Source: Phycisphaera sp. (lineage in GTDB: Bacteria > Planctomycetota > Phycisphaerae > Phycisphaerales > Phycisphaeraceae). From it: a stretch of 5,702 bases of DNA. The stretch is taken from contig JARFRI010000396.1 of NCBI GenBank assembly GCA_029287335.1, forward strand, positions 1-5,702. The letters run 5' to 3'. Shown here piece by piece: positions 4,245-5,702 of the stretch. The stretch's first letter is position 1. Each line of letters opens with the position of its first letter. The translations under genes were made by a program, and so were the position numbers. Under the pieces are notes generated by a model. It was not told the origin of the DNA, ran no database searches, and was given only the letters and a program-made list of their open reading frames with translations.

Positions 4245-5702
4245 TTAAAACCCGGCTGCCTTGCGAAGTTCGTTGTAACGCGGCAGCATCGCGTCGATCT
4301 CGGCCTGCTGTTTCGCGCCGGGGTCTGCGGCCTGTTGGTTGATCGCTTTTTCAAGCTCGCCAAGCTGAGCCTTTGCCGCGCTGATCGTCGACTGGATGGC
4401 CGGGACCTCTTTCGCCGTTGCCGCGATCGACTCTTGCAACTTCGTAAACGTGTGGACCTCGGTCTCGTAGTCAAACTGCGCGTCTTCCAACGCGATCGCG
4501 GTCTCCGGATTAGCGGGGTCGACCTTCTTCTTAACTTGTTCGGCCTGCTTCTTCGCCTTGGCGACGGCCTGCTCTTGTTCCTTGAGCTTGACCGTCAGCT
4601 CCTTCTGCTCGCGATGAGCCGTGACCAACCGCTGCTCAAGCTCGGCCCGCTCGGCTTGCTTCGCGGCGCGCTCGGCAATAAGCCCCTGCTTGTGACCACG
4701 AAGCTCATCACGCTTTTGCTTGAGTGCATCGATCTTCAGCCGTAGCTGCGCCGACTGCCACTTCGCGACTCGGCGTTGGGCTTCAGCGAGCTCCTGCTCC
4801 GCCGCCGCAACCCTTGCTGCCGCCTGCTCGGCGACTTCCTTGGCCTTGGCCTGGGCTTCCTGCGTCTGCTTCAGCGCGTTCTCGGCTGGGCGGACCTGCT
4901 GCTTCGCCAGATTCAAGTCGTTACGCGCCTGGTCGTAGGCCTTGTTCGCCTCGTCCATTTCGTTGGATCGCTCCTTGGCCATCTGATCCGCACGGTCCGT
5001 CACGACGCGTTGTTGCTCGTGCTGTTCGCTGGCAGCCTTGGTCTTTTCTTCCGACGCGTCCAACTCGCTCTTACGCTTCTGTGCCTCGGCCGACTTCTGA
5101 TCAACCTGACCGCGCATCTGCTCGACTCGGCGATCTAGATCCTTTGCCTTGCGCTGATGGTCTGAGGCCTTGCGCTGTTGCTCCTCGGCCTTGCGATGCT
5201 TGTCTTCCGCCTGCTTTTTGAGGTCTTCTGCCTGCCTGGCTAACGCGCCCGCTTTAGCACGCTTTTCTTTCGCTTGCGTTTGCGACTTCGTCATCGTCGC
5301 CTGCATGTCTGCAGCGCGCTTAGCTTTGGCGTCGTAGGCGTTCTTGAGCTCTTCACTGCGCTTGGCCTGCGCTTCATAGGCCTGCTTCAATTCTTCCGCT
5401 CGCTTTTCCTTCTCTTGAGCCTGCTTGGACAGTTCCTCGGCACGCTGACGCAAGCCCGCATCGTCTGGTTTTGTAGCAGCCTGCTTCTTCGCCTCATCCG
5501 CCTGCTGACGGGCCTGAGCAGACTGCTGCTGGGCCTGATCAAACTGAGACTTGGCTTGATCCGATTCACGCTTGGCCTGTTCAAACTGGCCTTTGGCCTG
5601 GTCCGATTCACGCTTGGCCTGATCTGACTCGCGCTGGTGCTGATCGGCTTGTCGCTGGGCCTGGTCTGCGGCGGCCTTGCCCGAGTCCGCATGGCGCTTC
5701 GC
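4245..5702 (-). CDS. Long coiled-coil protein, N-terminus beyond window
   Basis: The frame is open from the right edge to the TAA at 4247-4245, giving 485 visible residues; the true start is outside. Composition is almost wholly Ala, Lys, Gln, Glu, Arg and Asp, with no Cys and very few aromatics, as in long parallel coiled coils. Visible residues about 10-72 are nine clean heptads (RESDQAK, GQFEQAK and variants), with Ser/Phe/Ala and Ala in the core positions. A short break (TKPDDAG, about 77-83) follows, then 14-residue repeats such as KRSEELKNAYDAKA (100-141) and further coil to about 390. From VDPANPET (394-401) a less regular C-terminal segment (394-485) ends in RKAAGF. No membrane segment is visible. 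SMC-hinge, TolA and filament-like alternatives cannot be separated without the N-terminus. It is the first visible gene of the operon with the pseudopilin and the membrane-anchored protein, so a structural or tethering role at the envelope is a reasonable guess. Confidence 0.85.
   Translation of the reverse strand, partial: AKRHADSGKAAADQAQRQADQHQRESDQAKRESDQAKGQFEQAKRESDQAKSQFDQAQQQSAQARQQADEAKKQAATKPDDAGLRQRAEELSKQAQEKEKRAEELKQAYEAQAKRSEELKNAYDAKAKRAADMQATMTKSQTQAKEKRAKAGALARQAEDLKKQAEDKHRKAEEQQRKASDHQRKAKDLDRRVEQMRGQVDQKSAEAQKRKSELDASEEKTKAASEQHEQQRVVTDRADQMAKERSNEMDEANKAYDQARNDLNLAKQQVRPAENALKQTQEAQAKAKEVAEQAAARVAAAEQELAEAQRRVAKWQSAQLRLKIDALKQKRDELRGHKQGLIAERAAKQAERAELEQRLVTAHREQKELTVKLKEQEQAVAKAKKQAEQVKKKVDPANPETAIALEDAQFDYETEVHTFTKLQESIAATAKEVPAIQSTISAAKAQLGELEKAINQQAADPGAKQQAEIDAMLPRYNELRKAAGF
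5322..5405 (-). repeat. Two tandem 42-bp (14-residue) repeats in the coiled-coil gene
   Basis: The units encode KRAEELKQAYEAQA (5405-5364) and KRSEELKNAYDAKA (5363-5322); a decayed third copy starts KRAADMQ at 5321. Fourteen residues is two heptads, so the repeat keeps the coiled-coil register. Confidence 0.75.
5487..5675 (-). repeat. Nine tandem 21-bp (heptad) repeats in the coiled-coil gene
   Basis: Consecutive seven-residue units, read on the minus strand: AAADQAQ, RQADQHQ, RESDQAK, RESDQAK, GQFEQAK, RESDQAK, SQFDQAQ, QQSAQAR, QQADEAK. The DNA units are near-identical in the middle (5529-5633). RESDQAK alternates there with xQF(E/D)QA(K/Q), giving a 42-bp higher-order period. There are no indels, so the protein repeat and not just the DNA is maintained. 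Confidence 0.85.

Noticed and set aside
4245..5453. Start of the coiled-coil gene at the TTG at 5453
   Set aside because: The frame stays open upstream to the window edge with the same coiled-coil composition, so the TTG is an internal Leu codon.
5274..5627. Plus-strand open frame encoding a Leu-rich, membrane-like protein with repeats
   Set aside because: It is the antisense of the coiled-coil gene: CTT/CTG Leu codons mirror the AAG Lys and CAG Gln codons of the heptads. Its repeats come from the sense repeats.
5487..5675. Regular short repeats that could suggest a CRISPR array
   Set aside because: The units are 21 bp, directly abutting with no spacers, and encode in-frame coiled-coil heptads.

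Overview
The window reads as a stretch of Planctomycetota chromosome, possibly class Phycisphaerae. The clues are moderately high GC, a Tat-exported Gfo/Idh/MocA-family oxidoreductase, and a prepilin-like protein with the FTLIELL N-terminus and the C-terminal ADGHV signature common in planctomycete 'DUF1559-like' proteins. The phylum is an inference from gene families, and the class is a guess. All six genes lie on the minus strand, so transcription runs from high to low coordinates. I see no RNA gene, mobile element, CRISPR array or origin.

Right-hand part (5702 to about 2947): a probable operon. It starts with a long coiled-coil protein whose N-terminus is beyond the right edge (stop at 4245-4247). 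A pseudopilin/prepilin-like protein follows (about 4151 to 3540). Only 2 nt later comes a small single-pass membrane protein with a long charged exposed domain (3537 to 2947). The coiled-coil protein carries nine tandem heptads, visible as 21-bp repeats in the DNA, and then 14-residue repeats.

Middle part (2866 to 1493): a Tat-signal Gfo/Idh/MocA oxidoreductase with a clear Shine-Dalgarno site. It is followed by a strong intrinsic terminator (1417-1462), which closes the transcription unit.

Left-hand part (1380 to 1): a TVP38/TMEM64 (VTT-domain) membrane protein, then a lipoprotein with a PsbP/Mog1-like look that runs off the left edge. Neither has a recognisable Shine-Dalgarno site, and both have a -10-like hexamer 6-7 nt before the ATG, which may mean leaderless mRNAs.

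Most of these products act at or beyond the cytoplasmic membrane: a pseudopilin, a membrane-anchored protein, a Tat-exported enzyme, a polytopic membrane protein and a lipoprotein. No complete known pathway can be assembled from them. The least explained unit is the coiled-coil / pseudopilin / membrane-anchor operon.
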